From Rhizobium skierniewicense (GTDB taxonomy: Bacteria; Pseudomonadota; Alphaproteobacteria; Rhizobiales; Rhizobiaceae), in contig NZ_JACIDV010000013.1 of NCBI RefSeq assembly GCF_014196515.1, positions 1 to 64,000 on the forward strand: a stretch of 64,000 bases of DNA, in the 5' to 3' direction. The notes under the pieces are model-generated. The model was not told the origin of the DNA, made no database searches, and worked only from the letters and a program-made list of their open reading frames with translations. Numbering within the stretch: position 1 is the stretch's first letter; each line of letters opens with the position of its first letter. This document shows, in pieces, positions 43,811 to 53,489 of the stretch. The translations under genes and the position numbers were made by a program.

Positions 43811-44647
43811 TCAGGCGGCGGCTTTCGCGTTCAGCGTTCTCGCGGACTTGATCTGCACGAGCGTATCCAAGTTCTGGTTCACGCGGCAGTAGAACTCTTC
43901 ATCGATGAACGGACGCAACATGAAGTCGTTTCCGCCAGCCTTCAGGAAACGCGCGGACAGAAGCCTGTTGGTTGACGAGGAGACGCCGATGATGCGCAAC
44001 TCGTGCGAGCCGCGCATGGTGCGGATACGACGTGTGAGCTCGAAACCATCGATGTCGGGCATGTTGTAATCCGTGACCACCAAACCAATGTCAGGATTGT
44101 TCTTGAGAATCTCCAGCGCCTTCGCACCGCTTTCGGCGAGGCTGACACGGAAATTGTAGCGCTTCAGGCGGCTGGAAAGAAGAGCGCGCGCTGTCGGGCT
44201 ATCGTCGACGATGAGGACGTGATGGCGATGGTTGGTGAGGAACCTGCAAACCGATTCGGTCAGCATATCGACCGCAAATACATTGTCCTTGAGGATGTAG
44301 TCGACAACTTCCTTGGTGATGAGTTTTTCGCGCGTGTCTTCATGAAAGGTGCTGGTGAAGACGATCGTCGGGATCGAGAGATCGACAAGATACTCTAGAG
44401 CCTCACCGTTTTCCGCACCGGGAAGATTGATGTTGGAGATTGCAAGGGTGACTTCCTCAGAAGAACGCTCGTAGCACTCCTGCAATTCCTCGAAGTTACG
44501 GCAAACCTCGACGCTCAATCCAAGTAATTCCTTGAGGCGTGCGCCGATCATCTGGGTAAAGACATTGGAATCCTCAGCAAGCAATATCCGTGTGTCGTGA
44601 AATGGCACGCCAGCATACTGCATGCCTGTAATTCCCAGAAAATTCAT
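43811..44647 (-). CDS. Two-REC response regulator with degenerate first receiver
   Basis: 278 residues. Two receiver domains. The first (about 18-135) keeps ILLAEDSNV and the Lys of YILKDN but has Asn72 in place of the phospho-acceptor Asp (AISNINLPG). The second (about 142-262) has LIVDDSPTARALLSS and the normal Asp193 in VVTDYNMPDIDGFELT. There is no output domain. It resembles PleD-like or chemotaxis-linked double-REC adaptors. ATG has GGGGG upstream. Confidence 0.87.
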   Translation of the reverse strand: MNFLGITGMQYAGVPFHDTRILLAEDSNVFTQMIGARLKELLGLSVEVCRNFEELQECYERSSEEVTLAISNINLPGAENGEALEYLVDLSIPTIVFTSTFHEDTREKLITKEVVDYILKDNVFAVDMLTESVCRFLTNHRHHVLIVDDSPTARALLSSRLKRYNFRVSLAESGAKALEILKNNPDIGLVVTDYNMPDIDGFELTRRIRTMRGSHELRIIGVSSSTNRLLSARFLKAGGNDFMLRPFIDEEFYCRVNQNLDTLVQIKSARTLNAKAAA

Positions 44648-44767
44648 AATACCCCCAAAACTCTTATAGCCTTGGAATGCAATATAAATGCAGGTGTTTT
44701 AAGAACAATTAATTGCGGAATTGACGTTTGAGCTATGGTTACCTTTTGGCAAATGAGAAAATTTCGC

Positions 44768-45145
44768 TCACGCCCTCATCAGCTTGAGTGTTTTCATGAC
44801 TTTTTCAAAGTCATAGGGCTTTGAGAAGAAGATGCTGCGATCTGGCAAATCTTCGTCATCCGGTCTGTAATGACCCGAGGTAAGAACTATTCCCAGGGGC
44901 ACGATGCTGCGTCTCGCCCAATTGGCGAGAGCAACGCCGTCCATTTTTCCCGGCATATCCACGTCCGTGAAGAGAACCTTGATGTCTGGGCGGGCCTGCA
45001 GGATTTCGACAGCCTCATCCGAATCGCATGCCTCGATCGCATCGAAGCCAGCGTCTTCCACGAGATCCACCGCCATCATGCGAAGCAGCGGGTCATCTTC
45101 TACAACCAGCACAACGTGTCTGGCGATTGGATTTCTCTGTCCCAT
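44768..45145 (-). CDS. Single-domain response regulator
   Basis: 125 residues: LVVEDDPLLRMMAVDLVEDAGF, LFTDVDMPGKMDGVALANWARR with the acceptor Asp, VLTSGHYRPDDEDLP and FFSKPYDFEKVMKTL with the conserved Lys. It is a receiver-only protein, so it probably acts by protein-protein contacts or phosphate flow. AGGTGG precedes the ATG. It lies 120 nt upstream of the two-REC gene on the same strand. Confidence 0.9.
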   Translation of the reverse strand: MGQRNPIARHVVLVVEDDPLLRMMAVDLVEDAGFDAIEACDSDEAVEILQARPDIKVLFTDVDMPGKMDGVALANWARRSIVPLGIVLTSGHYRPDDEDLPDRSIFFSKPYDFEKVMKTLKLMRA

Positions 45146-45325
45146 GGATCAAACCACCTGTTTTCATACACGAGTGTCGTGTTCCAAATTGAAACGATTA
45201 CCCTTGGGTTGAATAACGCAGTGGCAGAGACACGGTTCCTTCGAAATGCGCGGAATGACCCGGAATTGCGGGCTTTTGTCACCGGCAGCGCATGTGATGC
45301 CGATCTATTTTAGTGCTAATATCCT

Positions 45326-46030
45326 TTACACAGAACGGGTTAGTCCACCGTCTACACGCAGGTTCTGGCCGGTTATATATCCCGCGCCATCGGACGCTAG
45401 AAATGCGACAGTCGCCGCTATTTCCTCGCTTTTTCCATAGCGTTGCATCGGCACCATGTCCCGGCGCTCATCGTGCGCCGGGAGGCTATCGATCCACCCC
45501 GGCAGGACGTTATTCATGCGAACATTGTCAGCGGCGTAGGTATCCGAGAATATCTTGGTAAAGGCTGCGAGGCCCGCCCTGAAGACAGCCGACGTGGGAA
45601 ACATGTCGCTGGGCTCGAACGCCCAGGCCGTCGATATGTTGATGATGGCTCCTGACTTTTGCTGCACCATTGTAGGCGCCACAAGGCGGGTCGGACGGAT
45701 GACATTCATCAGGTAGACATCAAGGCCTGCATGCCATTGCTCGTCCGTAATATCGAGTATCGGCGCGCGGGGACCGTGTCCTGCACTGTTTACAAGGACA
45801 TCGATGCGTCCAAACGTTTCGAGCGTCAGATCGATCAGTCGTTGTAGGTCGTCAGCGGATTGGTTCGAACCTGTAACACCAATGCCACCCAGTTCAACAG
45901 CCAGGGATTCACCCTTGCCTGACGATGAGAGGATCGCGACCTTGTAACCGTCATCCGCCAACCGCTTGGCAACAGCGGCCCCCATGCCACTGCCACCTGC
46001 CGTTATCACCGCCACTCTCTCGTGCGTCAT
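45326..46030 (-). CDS. Short-chain dehydrogenase/reductase, atypical
   Basis: 234 residues from the second of two adjacent ATG codons (the first at 46033 is too close to GGGAG). The Rossmann nucleotide motif TAGGSGMGAAVAKRLA and NSAG are present, as is the Ser in INISTAW. The usual YxxxK is missing: the segment reads PTSAVFRAGLAAFTK. The last third (IRMNNVLPGWIDSLPAHDE) matches an SDR subgroup. Catalysis is therefore uncertain; it could be a binding or non-canonical reductase. Confidence 0.85.
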   Translation of the reverse strand: MTHERVAVITAGGSGMGAAVAKRLADDGYKVAILSSSGKGESLAVELGGIGVTGSNQSADDLQRLIDLTLETFGRIDVLVNSAGHGPRAPILDITDEQWHAGLDVYLMNVIRPTRLVAPTMVQQKSGAIINISTAWAFEPSDMFPTSAVFRAGLAAFTKIFSDTYAADNVRMNNVLPGWIDSLPAHDERRDMVPMQRYGKSEEIAATVAFLASDGAGYITGQNLRVDGGLTRSV

Positions 46031-46136
46031 CATACTCTCCCATTGTTATCGGGAAGAGCCTATCGTCATTTACTGATAAGTTCGAACCAAAATCACTTGT
46101 GACAGAGTTCAACAAAACTGCACGCGGTTCGAAAAC

Positions 46137-47294
46137 CTATTTCAGCCAGCCCCCGATACGCCCGACGGCTTCCGCAATGTCCGACTCCGAACCCGCATAG
46201 GAAAAGCGCATGGCACGATGGCCCTCGACGGGATCGAAGTCGAGGCCAGGGGTAGCGGCGACATCGATTTCCGCCAACATCAGCTTTGCGAACTCCATAC
46301 TGTCGTTTGAGTAGCGGCTGACATCGACATAGGCGTAGAACGCACCGTCCATCGGCGACACCAATGGCAGCCCAAGCTCCGGCAAACGGCTCAGAAGAAA
46401 GTCGCGGTTGGTGCGATAGCTTTCCTTATAGACATCGAGCTCTTCCTCGGCAGAAAAGGCAGCAGTCGCGGCGAGCTGTGAAAGCTCTGGTGCCGAGATA
46501 TACATGCTCTGCGCCAGACATTCGATCGGACGGATCAGCGTTTCCGGCAGAACCATCCAGCCGATGCGCCATCCGGTCATGCAATAGTATTTCGAGAAGG
46601 AGTTGATAACCACGGCGTTATCGCTGATCTCGACGGCACTCGTCTCCTCCCCCACGAAAGTCAGTCCGTGATAGATTTCATCCGAGATGAACGTGATATT
46701 GCGGCTGTCACAATAGGTAATCAGCCGCTTCAGCGCCTCGCGTCCGGTCACGGTTCCTGTGGGATTTGCAGGACTTGCCAGAAGCACGCCTTTGAGCTTG
46801 CGCCCCGCTCTGGTTTCTGCCCGCTCGAGGCTCGCTGGTGTCAGCGTGTAGCCCGTCTCGGCGGTAACCGGGACTTCAACGACCGTCAGACCCAGTGCTT
46901 TGAGAATGTTGCGGTAGGCTGGATATCCAGGGCGCGCGATGGCGACCGCGTCCCCCACATCGAACAAGCCGAGAAATGCCAGATTGAAAGCCGCAGAAGA
47001 TCCGGTTGTCACCGCAATGCGTGCGGGATCGATGATCGTTGCGTGGCGTAGCCTGTAACTCGTTGCGATGACCTCGCGCAATTCACGCAAACCCAAAGCA
47101 TCGGTGTAGCCAATCCGTCCGTGCTTCAAAGCCGCCTCTGCCGCGTCTAGCGATGCCTTCGGCGCCGCATGGGATGGCTGGCCGACAGCCATGGAAATAA
47201 CGGGGCGTCCCGCCTGCCTGCGTCTGTTCGCTTCCGCCAGAACATCCATGGCATGGAATGGCTCAACCGCGCTTCGCTTGGACAAGGTAATCAA
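46137..47294 (-). CDS. Class I/II PLP-dependent aminotransferase
   Basis: 385 residues from TTG 47294. Fold-type I signatures: VTTGSSAAFNLAF, ARPGYPAYRNILKALG, SPANPTGTVTGREAL, FISDEIYHGL and the PLP-lysine motif SFSKYYCMTGWRIGW. The last third has GAFYAYVDVSRY and AMRFSYAGSESDI, placing it near bacterial aspartate/aromatic aminotransferase-like enzymes. The exact amino-donor is not clear. It is divergent from the DsbA-like gene. Confidence 0.87.
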   Translation of the reverse strand: MITLSKRSAVEPFHAMDVLAEANRRRQAGRPVISMAVGQPSHAAPKASLDAAEAALKHGRIGYTDALGLRELREVIATSYRLRHATIIDPARIAVTTGSSAAFNLAFLGLFDVGDAVAIARPGYPAYRNILKALGLTVVEVPVTAETGYTLTPASLERAETRAGRKLKGVLLASPANPTGTVTGREALKRLITYCDSRNITFISDEIYHGLTFVGEETSAVEISDNAVVINSFSKYYCMTGWRIGWMVLPETLIRPIECLAQSMYISAPELSQLAATAAFSAEEELDVYKESYRTNRDFLLSRLPELGLPLVSPMDGAFYAYVDVSRYSNDSMEFAKLMLAEIDVAATPGLDFDPVEGHRAMRFSYAGSESDIAEAVGRIGGWLK

Positions 47295-47463
47295 AAATAT
47301 GCTCTTTCCTGGTATGCCACTGAAAGATGTGCCGCATTATCCCGGCCTTCACAATGACAAGATCGCAACGGAGAAATTTAATTTGCGATATGCCATTTGA
47401 ATTAAATTAAGGTAATGGCGTGAGGTAAGACATCACACCTGGCCACGACACGACGAGGACCCC

Positions 47464-48231
47464 ATGGCACTTTCCATCAAATCCACAGCCCTTGCCTGCG
47501 TGACGGCCCTTTCGACGCTTTTCATCTCCCTGCCCGCGTACGCTCTCGATGATCAGCAGAAGAAAGAGTTCGGCGCGTTCATCAAGGAATACCTGATCGA
47601 GAACCCGGAAATCATGCTGGAGGTCCAGGATGCTCTTGAGCGCAAGCAGTACGAAACGCGCAACGCCAAGGCGGCCGATGCGGTTGGAGACAACCAGAAA
47701 GCCATCTTCGCGTCCAAATATGATCTGTCTATCGGCAACCCCAACGGCGATGTGACGCTGGTCGAGTTTTTCGATTACAATTGCGGCTATTGCAAACGCG
47801 CGATGGGGGACGTGGATACCATTCTCAAAACAGACAAGAACGTCCGCTTCGTCCTCAAGGAATTCCCCATTCTCGGACCCGAATCGGTGGAAGCCCACAA
47901 GGTATCGAACGCCATAAAGCTGATCGCACCGGCGAAATATCCCGAATTCCAGCGCACGCTGTTGGGAGGTTCCGGCCGTGCCAACGAAGCAAGCGCCATC
48001 GAAGTGGCTGAAGCGCTCGGCATAAAGGAAGCAGATATCCGTAAATCCATGGCTGAAAACTCCAACGATGCACAGGTGAAGGAAGCCTACCAGCTGGCGA
48101 CAAGTCTCGGCATTACCGGAACCCCCTCCTACATTATCGGCAATGAGGCCGTGTTTGGCGCCGTCGGCGCCGTGCCACTCAAGGAAAAAATTGACAATAT
48201 GCGCAGCTGCGGCAAAACGACGTGTTCTTAA
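47464..48231 (+). CDS. DsbA-family thiol:disulfide oxidoreductase
   Basis: 255 residues. A signal peptide (ends SLPAYA) and a helical N-terminal segment are followed by a thioredoxin-fold DsbA domain. The redox motif CGYC lies in LVEFFDYNCGYCKRAM. The cis-Pro loop is GITGTPSYIIG and the end has a Cys pair (RSCGKTTC). This resembles DsbA/ScsC-like periplasmic oxidoreductases. It likely forms or shuffles disulfides in exported proteins. RBS GAGGA is present. Confidence 0.88.
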   Translation: MALSIKSTALACVTALSTLFISLPAYALDDQQKKEFGAFIKEYLIENPEIMLEVQDALERKQYETRNAKAADAVGDNQKAIFASKYDLSIGNPNGDVTLVEFFDYNCGYCKRAMGDVDTILKTDKNVRFVLKEFPILGPESVEAHKVSNAIKLIAPAKYPEFQRTLLGGSGRANEASAIEVAEALGIKEADIRKSMAENSNDAQVKEAYQLATSLGITGTPSYIIGNEAVFGAVGAVPLKEKIDNMRSCGKTTCS

Positions 48232-48356
48232 ATAACGCCCCAAACCGGTCATAAAGACCAGAAGATTAAGGACAACGGGTTGTTTGAGCGCTTCGGGGCT
48301 TTTCCTTCGTGGTCGTGCGGTCTATAGGTGGCGCTGATTTTTTGACGGAACGGCAA

Positions 48357-48794
48357 ATGAGCAACACAATTTTCGTCCTCAACGGCCCAAATCTCAATAT
48401 GTTGGGAAAACGGGAGCCCGGCATTTATGGCGGCAAGACGCTGAAGGACATCGAAGCCGACTGCGTGAAGGCTGGCGAAGAGTTGGGCTTTATCGTAGAG
48501 TGCCATCAGTCGAACCATGAAGGTGCTCTGGTGGACCTTTTACATGAGGCTGGCGAACGCACCGTTGGTGTCGTCATCAACCCCGGCGCCTATGCACACA
48601 CGTCCATTGCGTTGCATGATGCGATACGCGCGATCTCTGTTCCTGTGCTGGAAGTCCACATTTCCAACATCCACGCACGCGAGGAATTCCGCCATAAATC
48701 GATGATAGCGCCCGCCGCAAAGGGAATGATTTGCGGCTTCGGGCCATATGGCTACATCATGGCGATCAACGCTTTGAAAAACATCACGGCATAA
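48357..48794 (+). CDS. aroQ: 3-Dehydroquinate dehydratase, type II
   Basis: 145 residues starting at [25 protein letters not shown], which holds the type II motif. Further: [35 protein letters not shown], and [16 protein letters not shown]. It catalyses the third step of the shikimate pathway. It is followed after 26 nt by accB, then accC and aat, an order common in alphaproteobacteria. Confidence 0.95.
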   Translation: MSNTIFVLNGPNLNMLGKREPGIYGGKTLKDIEADCVKAGEELGFIVECHQSNHEGALVDLLHEAGERTVGVVINPGAYAHTSIALHDAIRAISVPVLEVHISNIHAREEFRHKSMIAPAAKGMICGFGPYGYIMAINALKNITA

Positions 48795-48820
48795 AGAAAC
48801 AATCAGAAATAGGGTTTGTC

Positions 48821-49306
48821 ATGTCTGAAAAGAAACACGGTATCGACAAAGAACTGATCCGCGACCTCGCGAACATTCTCAACGACACCGACCTTTCCGA
48901 GATCGAAGTCGAACAGGACGATCTGCGCATTCGTGTTTCGCGTGCAGCACCGGCCGCACCGATTTATGCGACCGCACCGCAATATGCCCCTGCCCCTGCC
49001 GCCGCGCCCGTTGCGGCTGCACCGGCCGTTGCACCTGGCACAGCAGCACCTGCAGCCCCCGCCCGCAACCCGGCCAACACCGTGACATCGCCGATGGTCG
49101 GTACCGTTTATCTCTCGTCGGCCCCCGGTGCGCGTCCGTTCATCGAAGTCGGCGCAACGGTCAAGGAAGGCCAAACGCTTCTGATCGTTGAAGCCATGAA
49201 GACCATGAACCAGATCCCGGCTACAAAATCCGGCAAGGTCACGGAAATCATCGTCAACGACTCGCAACCCGTAGAGTATGGTGAAGCCCTCGTGGTCATC
49301 GAATAA
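48821..49306 (+). CDS. accB: Biotin carboxyl carrier protein of acetyl-CoA carboxylase
   Basis: 161 residues from ATG 48821 ([20 protein letters not shown]). An Ala/Pro-rich linker (about 48-83) is followed by the biotinyl domain with EAMKMN variant EAMKTMN; the biotin-bearing Lys is in [11 protein letters not shown]. It carries CO2 between AccC and the carboxyltransferase for fatty acid synthesis. The ORF open further upstream is in aroQ and is not the start. It is 11 nt before accC. Confidence 0.95.
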   Translation: MSEKKHGIDKELIRDLANILNDTDLSEIEVEQDDLRIRVSRAAPAAPIYATAPQYAPAPAAAPVAAAPAVAPGTAAPAAPARNPANTVTSPMVGTVYLSSAPGARPFIEVGATVKEGQTLLIVEAMKTMNQIPATKSGKVTEIIVNDSQPVEYGEALVVIE

Positions 49307-49317
49307 GGGCTGATGTC

Positions 49318-50661
49318 ATGGTATCCAAGATCCTCATCGCCAATCGCGGCGAAATCGCCCTTCGCGTGCTGCGCGCCGCCAAGGAACTCGGCATTCCAAC
49401 GGTAGCCGTGCATTCTACGGCCGATGCCGATGCCATGCATGTCCGCCTCGCAGACGAAAGTGTGTGCATCGGCCCGCCGCCTTCGCGTGACAGCTATCTC
49501 AACATCCACCAGATCGTTGCGGCCTGTGAAATCACGGGTGCAGATGCCGTTCACCCCGGCTACGGCTTCCTGTCTGAAAATGCCAAGTTTGCAGACATTC
49601 TCGACGCGCACGGCATCACGTTCATCGGACCCACTGCGGACCACATCCGCATCATGGGCGACAAAATTACCGCCAAGCAGACTGCACAGGAGCTCGGCAT
49701 TCCCGTCGTTCCCGGTTCAGACGGCGAAGTGAAGCCTGAAAACGCGTTGGAAATCGCCCGCACGATCGGCTTCCCGGTTCTGATCAAGGCGACAGCTGGC
49801 GGTGGCGGACGCGGCATGAAGGTCGCGAAGGACGAGTCGGAAGTCGAGGAAGCCGTTTCGACAGCCCGCTCCGAAGCACTGGCCGCTTTCGGCAACGATG
49901 CCGTCTACATGGAAAAGTACCTCGGTAAGCCGCGCCATATCGAAGTACAGGTGTTTGGCGACGGTGAAGGCAAGGCCATTCACCTCGGTGAGCGCGATTG
50001 CTCCTTGCAGCGTCGCCATCAGAAGGTTCTGGAAGAAGCCAACTCACCAGCGCTCACCGTCGAGCAGCGCATGAAAATCGGCGAAATCTGCGCCGATGCC
50101 ATGCGCAAGCTGAAGTATCGTGGTGCTGGAACCATCGAGTTCCTGTATGAAAATGGCGAGTTCTATTTCATCGAAATGAACACGCGCCTTCAGGTGGAAC
50201 ACCCGGTGACCGAAGCCATCACCGGCATGGACCTTGTGCAGGAGCAAATCCGCGTCGCCTCAGGCCAAGGCCTTTCGGTCACGCAGGATGAAGTAAAGTT
50301 CAATGGCCACGCCATCGAATGCCGTATCAACGCCGAAGACCCGCGCACCTTCGTGCCGTCTCCGGGGACGCTGACCTACTTCCACACGCCCGGCGGTCTT
50401 GGCGTACGCGTCGATTCGGGCGCCTACCAGGGTTACAAGATCCCGCCATATTACGACAGCATGATCGGCAAGCTGATCGTGCATGGTCGCAACCGCGATG
50501 AATGTATCCGTCGCTTGATCCGCGCACTGGACGAGTTCGTGGTTGACGGTATCAAGACAACCCTTCCGCTGTTTCAGGACCTTCTTCAGAACGAAGACAT
50601 CTTGAAGGGCGACTACGACATTCACTGGCTGGAAAAATACCTGGCCGGCGACGCGAAGTAA
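49318..50661 (+). CDS. accC: Biotin carboxylase subunit of acetyl-CoA carboxylase
   Basis: 447 residues. ATP-grasp enzyme with [21 protein letters not shown] at the N-terminus, the glycine-rich [13 protein letters not shown] loop, [16 protein letters not shown] and [14 protein letters not shown]. It carboxylates the biotin of AccB using ATP and bicarbonate. It lies in the aroQ-accB-accC-aat cluster, and aat begins 3 nt after its stop. Length matches the bacterial family. Confidence 0.97.
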   Translation: MVSKILIANRGEIALRVLRAAKELGIPTVAVHSTADADAMHVRLADESVCIGPPPSRDSYLNIHQIVAACEITGADAVHPGYGFLSENAKFADILDAHGITFIGPTADHIRIMGDKITAKQTAQELGIPVVPGSDGEVKPENALEIARTIGFPVLIKATAGGGGRGMKVAKDESEVEEAVSTARSEALAAFGNDAVYMEKYLGKPRHIEVQVFGDGEGKAIHLGERDCSLQRRHQKVLEEANSPALTVEQRMKIGEICADAMRKLKYRGAGTIEFLYENGEFYFIEMNTRLQVEHPVTEAITGMDLVQEQIRVASGQGLSVTQDEVKFNGHAIECRINAEDPRTFVPSPGTLTYFHTPGGLGVRVDSGAYQGYKIPPYYDSMIGKLIVHGRNRDECIRRLIRALDEFVVDGIKTTLPLFQDLLQNEDILKGDYDIHWLEKYLAGDAK

Positions 50662-50664
50662 GAC

Positions 50665-51276
50665 ATGGGGCGGCGCGGCAGAAATAACGATATTGACGTC
50701 GACATTCTGCTGCGCGCCTATTCTATCGGCCTGTTTCCCATGGCCGATTCGGCAGATGATCCGGAACTGTTCTGGGTCGAGCCGGAAATGCGCGGTATCA
50801 TCCCGCTCGATGACTTCCATATCTCGAAAAGTCTGGCCAAAGCCATCCGTAAAAGTCCGTTCGATATCCGTTTCGACACCGATTTCGAAGGCGTGCTTGC
50901 GGGCTGTGCAGAGGAGGCCGACGATCGGCCCAGCACCTGGATCAACGCGACGATCCGCAAACTTTACACTGAGCTCCACGAGATCGGCCACGCCCACAGC
51001 GTCGAAGCGTGGGACGGTGACGAGCTTGTCGGCGGTCTCTACGGTGTTTCGCTGGGCTCAGCCTTCTTCGGCGAAAGCATGTTTTCCAGACGCACCAATG
51101 CCTCCAAAATTTGCCTTGTCACTCTGGTCGAGCACTTGCGCGAAAAGGGCTTCACTCTTCTTGATACTCAGTTCACAACCGAGCACCTGAAGACCTTTGG
51201 CGCGATTGACGTGCCAAAAGCGGAGTATGCGAAGATGCTCGAGCCTGCGGTCAATCGCCCAAGCGTTTCATTCTGA
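50665..51276 (+). CDS. aat: Leucyl/phenylalanyl-tRNA-protein transferase
   Basis: 203 residues with the Aat signatures [71 protein letters not shown] and [16 protein letters not shown]. It adds Leu or Phe to N-terminal basic residues and so feeds the ClpS/ClpAP N-degron pathway. It is the last gene of the cluster and convergent with the DUF2155 gene. Confidence 0.95.
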   Translation: MGRRGRNNDIDVDILLRAYSIGLFPMADSADDPELFWVEPEMRGIIPLDDFHISKSLAKAIRKSPFDIRFDTDFEGVLAGCAEEADDRPSTWINATIRKLYTELHEIGHAHSVEAWDGDELVGGLYGVSLGSAFFGESMFSRRTNASKICLVTLVEHLREKGFTLLDTQFTTEHLKTFGAIDVPKAEYAKMLEPAVNRPSVSF

Positions 51277-51286
51277 TTCGTTGAAT

Positions 51287-51724
51287 TTATTTGCTGGCCG
51301 ATGCTGGCGCGGGAACGTCGGATTCCTGCTTGCAGCCGGTCAGCCATACGTCATAGATCGGGTGTTCTACAGCGTTCAGACCCGGGCTGTCCGCAAACAT
51401 CCAGCCGGTGAAGATGCGCTTGATCTTACGGTCCAAAGTGATTTCATCGACCTCGATGAAGGCATCGATATTCTGCGCTTCGGTATCATCACGGGAATAG
51501 CAGACCTTCGGCGTCACCTGAAGCGCACCGAACTGCACCGTTTCGTTCAGGTACACGTCGAACGAAGTGATGCGGCCGGTGATCTTGTCGATACCGGAAA
51601 ACACCGCGACTCGGTTTTCGATACGGGCAGCGGATGCAGGAGAGACGCTTGCAACAACCGGCAACAGCGCAAGCAGCGAAACAGCCAGTGCACGCAAAGA
51701 CGTGTTTCGCGTGAAATTTCCCAT
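51287..51724 (-). CDS. DUF2155 domain periplasmic protein
   Basis: 145 residues starting at ATG 51724 (MGNFTRNTSLRALAVSLLALLPVVASVSPASA), with a clean signal peptide. The DUF2155 domain follows, with RIENRVAVFSGIDKITGRI, LNETVQFGALQVTPKVCYSRDDTE and FTGWMFADSPGLNAVEHPIYDVWL. It has two Cys that could pair. Conserved in alphaproteobacteria near the NDUFA12-like gene; the role is unknown (possibly envelope). The end lies 10 nt from aat. Confidence 0.9.
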   Translation of the reverse strand: MGNFTRNTSLRALAVSLLALLPVVASVSPASAARIENRVAVFSGIDKITGRITSFDVYLNETVQFGALQVTPKVCYSRDDTEAQNIDAFIEVDEITLDRKIKRIFTGWMFADSPGLNAVEHPIYDVWLTGCKQESDVPAPASASK

Positions 51725-51864
51725 GTCGAACCGTCTCCAGAAAGATTTTCCGCACCACGAGTGCGGCTTCAACGCCTAAAGGCGGAATGTGGCAAAAGCG
51801 GGTGACTTGCCACTCAACATGCAAGGCCGATTACGATGAAAGAGCTGGCACTCGTAGCTCGTTA

Positions 51865-52263
51865 TCAGCTACCGGGCGTCCAGGCATCATAGTCACCCGT
51901 TACGCGTGGACGCTCGCCTGCGACAGCCAGAGAACCCTGTGGGCGATAGGCCTGAGATGTGCCGGTCAGGTTGGGCTGATGCGGCTTTTGCCATTCGCGG
52001 ACCGTGTAGCTTTCCTGGCTTGGTGGCGTATCGGTTCGGTAATGCATCCAGCCGTGCCAGCCTGGAGGAATGGCAGACGCCTCTGCGTAACCATTATAGA
52101 TGACCCAGCGCCGTGGCATGCCCCAGGATGTGGTTCCGCCCTCGTAATAGGTGTTGCCCAACTCGTCCTGTCCAACCTTCTTTCCGAAGCGCCATGTGTG
52201 AAAGCGCGTTCCGATGGTCTGGCCGTTCCACCAGGTGAAGATTTGCGTCAGGAGAGTCTTCAT
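51865..52263 (-). CDS. NDUFA12-family complex I accessory subunit (B17.2-like)
   Basis: 132 residues from ATG 52263 (MKTLLTQIFTWWNGQTIGTRF). The family pattern is clear: KKVGQDELGNTYYEGG, RRWVIYNGYAEASAIPPGWHGWMHYRTD and the final PWxP-like segment. In alphaproteobacteria and mitochondria the homologue is a supernumerary subunit of NADH:ubiquinone oxidoreductase. It lies upstream of the DUF2155 gene on the same strand, a conserved pair. Confidence 0.93.
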   Translation of the reverse strand: MKTLLTQIFTWWNGQTIGTRFHTWRFGKKVGQDELGNTYYEGGTTSWGMPRRWVIYNGYAEASAIPPGWHGWMHYRTDTPPSQESYTVREWQKPHQPNLTGTSQAYRPQGSLAVAGERPRVTGDYDAWTPGS

Positions 52264-52373
52264 TATCCGTTCCTCGGGCTTGAGTGCACCGCAGCGATTT
52301 GATGTGCGCAGCACGGCACAAGCTTATGCCGCCCCGTGCGTCGATTGTCCAGTATTTCCCGTTTCGGTCTCTG

Positions 52374-52847
52374 CTATTTCAGTTTCATGCTGAACCCGAA
52401 ATGCCGTTTATCGAACCCTAGCCGCTCGTAAAAGCGGTGCGCATCGAGGCGCATCATGTTCGATCCCAGCTCGATCGTTTTCACACCGCGCTGCGCAGCA
52501 TCCTCGATACAATGACGGATCATGATAGCACCGATGCCGCGACCGCGCATATCAGCCCGAGTCTGAACCGCTTCGATTTTCATCGTCACAGCACCACGAC
52601 CGACGAGCTTGGTCAATATCACGGTCTGAAACGTACCGACGACCTCTCCATCCAGTTCCGCCACATAAAGCGTCTCATTGGAAGACACCTCAATGGCGTG
52701 AAAGGCCGCCAGATAATCCGGGGTTGCAGCTTCTTCCACCGTGTCACCGTGGCCGCCCACATCATCAGCGGCAAACATCGCGACGAGATGAGGAAGATCC
52801 GTTTCTCGCGCAAAACGGATGATGAGATGGTCCAGCGCTCCGGTCAT
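52374..52847 (-). CDS. GNAT acetyltransferase
   Basis: 157 residues. Motif A appears as AVQTRADMRGRGIGAIMIRH, preceded by the beta strands YVAELDGEVVGTFQTV. The end has MMRLDAHRFYERLGF, motif B. The N-terminal start (MTGALDHLIIRFARETDLPH) overlaps the stop of the next GNAT gene by 4 bp, so they are coupled. Substrate unknown. Confidence 0.87.
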   Translation of the reverse strand: MTGALDHLIIRFARETDLPHLVAMFAADDVGGHGDTVEEAATPDYLAAFHAIEVSSNETLYVAELDGEVVGTFQTVILTKLVGRGAVTMKIEAVQTRADMRGRGIGAIMIRHCIEDAAQRGVKTIELGSNMMRLDAHRFYERLGFDKRHFGFSMKLK

Positions 52848-53344
52848 CGGGCCAGCGTCTTTTCCATGGCGATCCCTGGCAGACCCTCAACCCCGGCCAT
52901 GCGCTCCACTCGATCAACCTCGACGAAACCCAGCCCTTCATAAAAGGCAATGGCAGCGATGTTTTTCGGCTCCACCTCGAGACGCATGATCTCCGCGTCG
53001 GGAAAACACGTCTCAAGCTCTGCGAAAATATCGCGCCCCACGCCTTGCCGCTGAAAATGCGGATCGACATAGAGCTGATGGAGCAAAGCCGTTTTCGACA
53101 TCTTGGCCGACATGGCAGCGTAGCCCATGCCGCCAATCCGCTTTCCATCATCCGCCACCAGAAACTCACCACCCTTTTTCTGCACACGCTCTTTCATCGC
53201 TGCCGGAGAATGCCATTGGGTAATCAACTCACTGACCCGCGGCGCTCCATAGATCGCATCGAAGGTGGCATGCCATGTGCGGGCCAAAAGCGCCCTCACC
53301 GGCTCGATATCGCGTTCGCTGGCTGTGCGAATGAAGAACACCAT
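52844..53344 (-). CDS. GNAT acetyltransferase
   Basis: 166 residues from the ATG with GGAG site (a GTG two codons earlier is the alternative). IRTASERDIEPVRALLARTW starts the fold; YVDPHFQRQGVGRDIFAEL is the acetyl-CoA loop; AIAFYEGLGFVEVDR is motif B. It overlaps the previous GNAT gene by 4 bp. It may act on amino acids, amines or antibiotics; this cannot be resolved here. Confidence 0.87.
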   Translation of the reverse strand: MVFFIRTASERDIEPVRALLARTWHATFDAIYGAPRVSELITQWHSPAAMKERVQKKGGEFLVADDGKRIGGMGYAAMSAKMSKTALLHQLYVDPHFQRQGVGRDIFAELETCFPDAEIMRLEVEPKNIAAIAFYEGLGFVEVDRVERMAGVEGLPGIAMEKTLAR

Positions 53345-53363
53345 GTTCACTCCATCTCAGAAT

Positions 53364-53390
53364 GAAAAAGCCGGGAGGAACCCCGGCATT
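53364..53390 (-). terminator. gatB terminator
   Basis: On the minus strand GCCGGGGTTCCTCCCGGC then TTTTTCATT, about 100 nt past the gatB stop. Confidence 0.7.
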
Positions 53391-53400
53391 ATCGATACTC

Positions 53401-53434
53401 GACGTCATCCTCGACTTACCCCAGGGATGACGGA
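53401..53434. repeat. Imperfect palindrome like a dispersed alphaproteobacterial repeat
   Basis: GTCATCCTCG ... CCAGGGATGAC is an inverted repeat of the GTCATCCTCGGGCTTGACCC type that is scattered between genes in many rhizobia. It sits downstream of gatB. Confidence 0.55.
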
Positions 53435-53489
53435 CAAAAGGGTTTGGGGCGTTCTCGTCTGCTCGATAAAATTGCCCAACAGGCGAGCC

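Noticed and set aside
47372-47420. GCCATT ... AATGGC and TTTAATT ... AATTAAA repeats before the DsbA-like gene
   Set aside because: Short arms in AT-rich divergent promoter DNA; chance is likely, so not listed as an operator.
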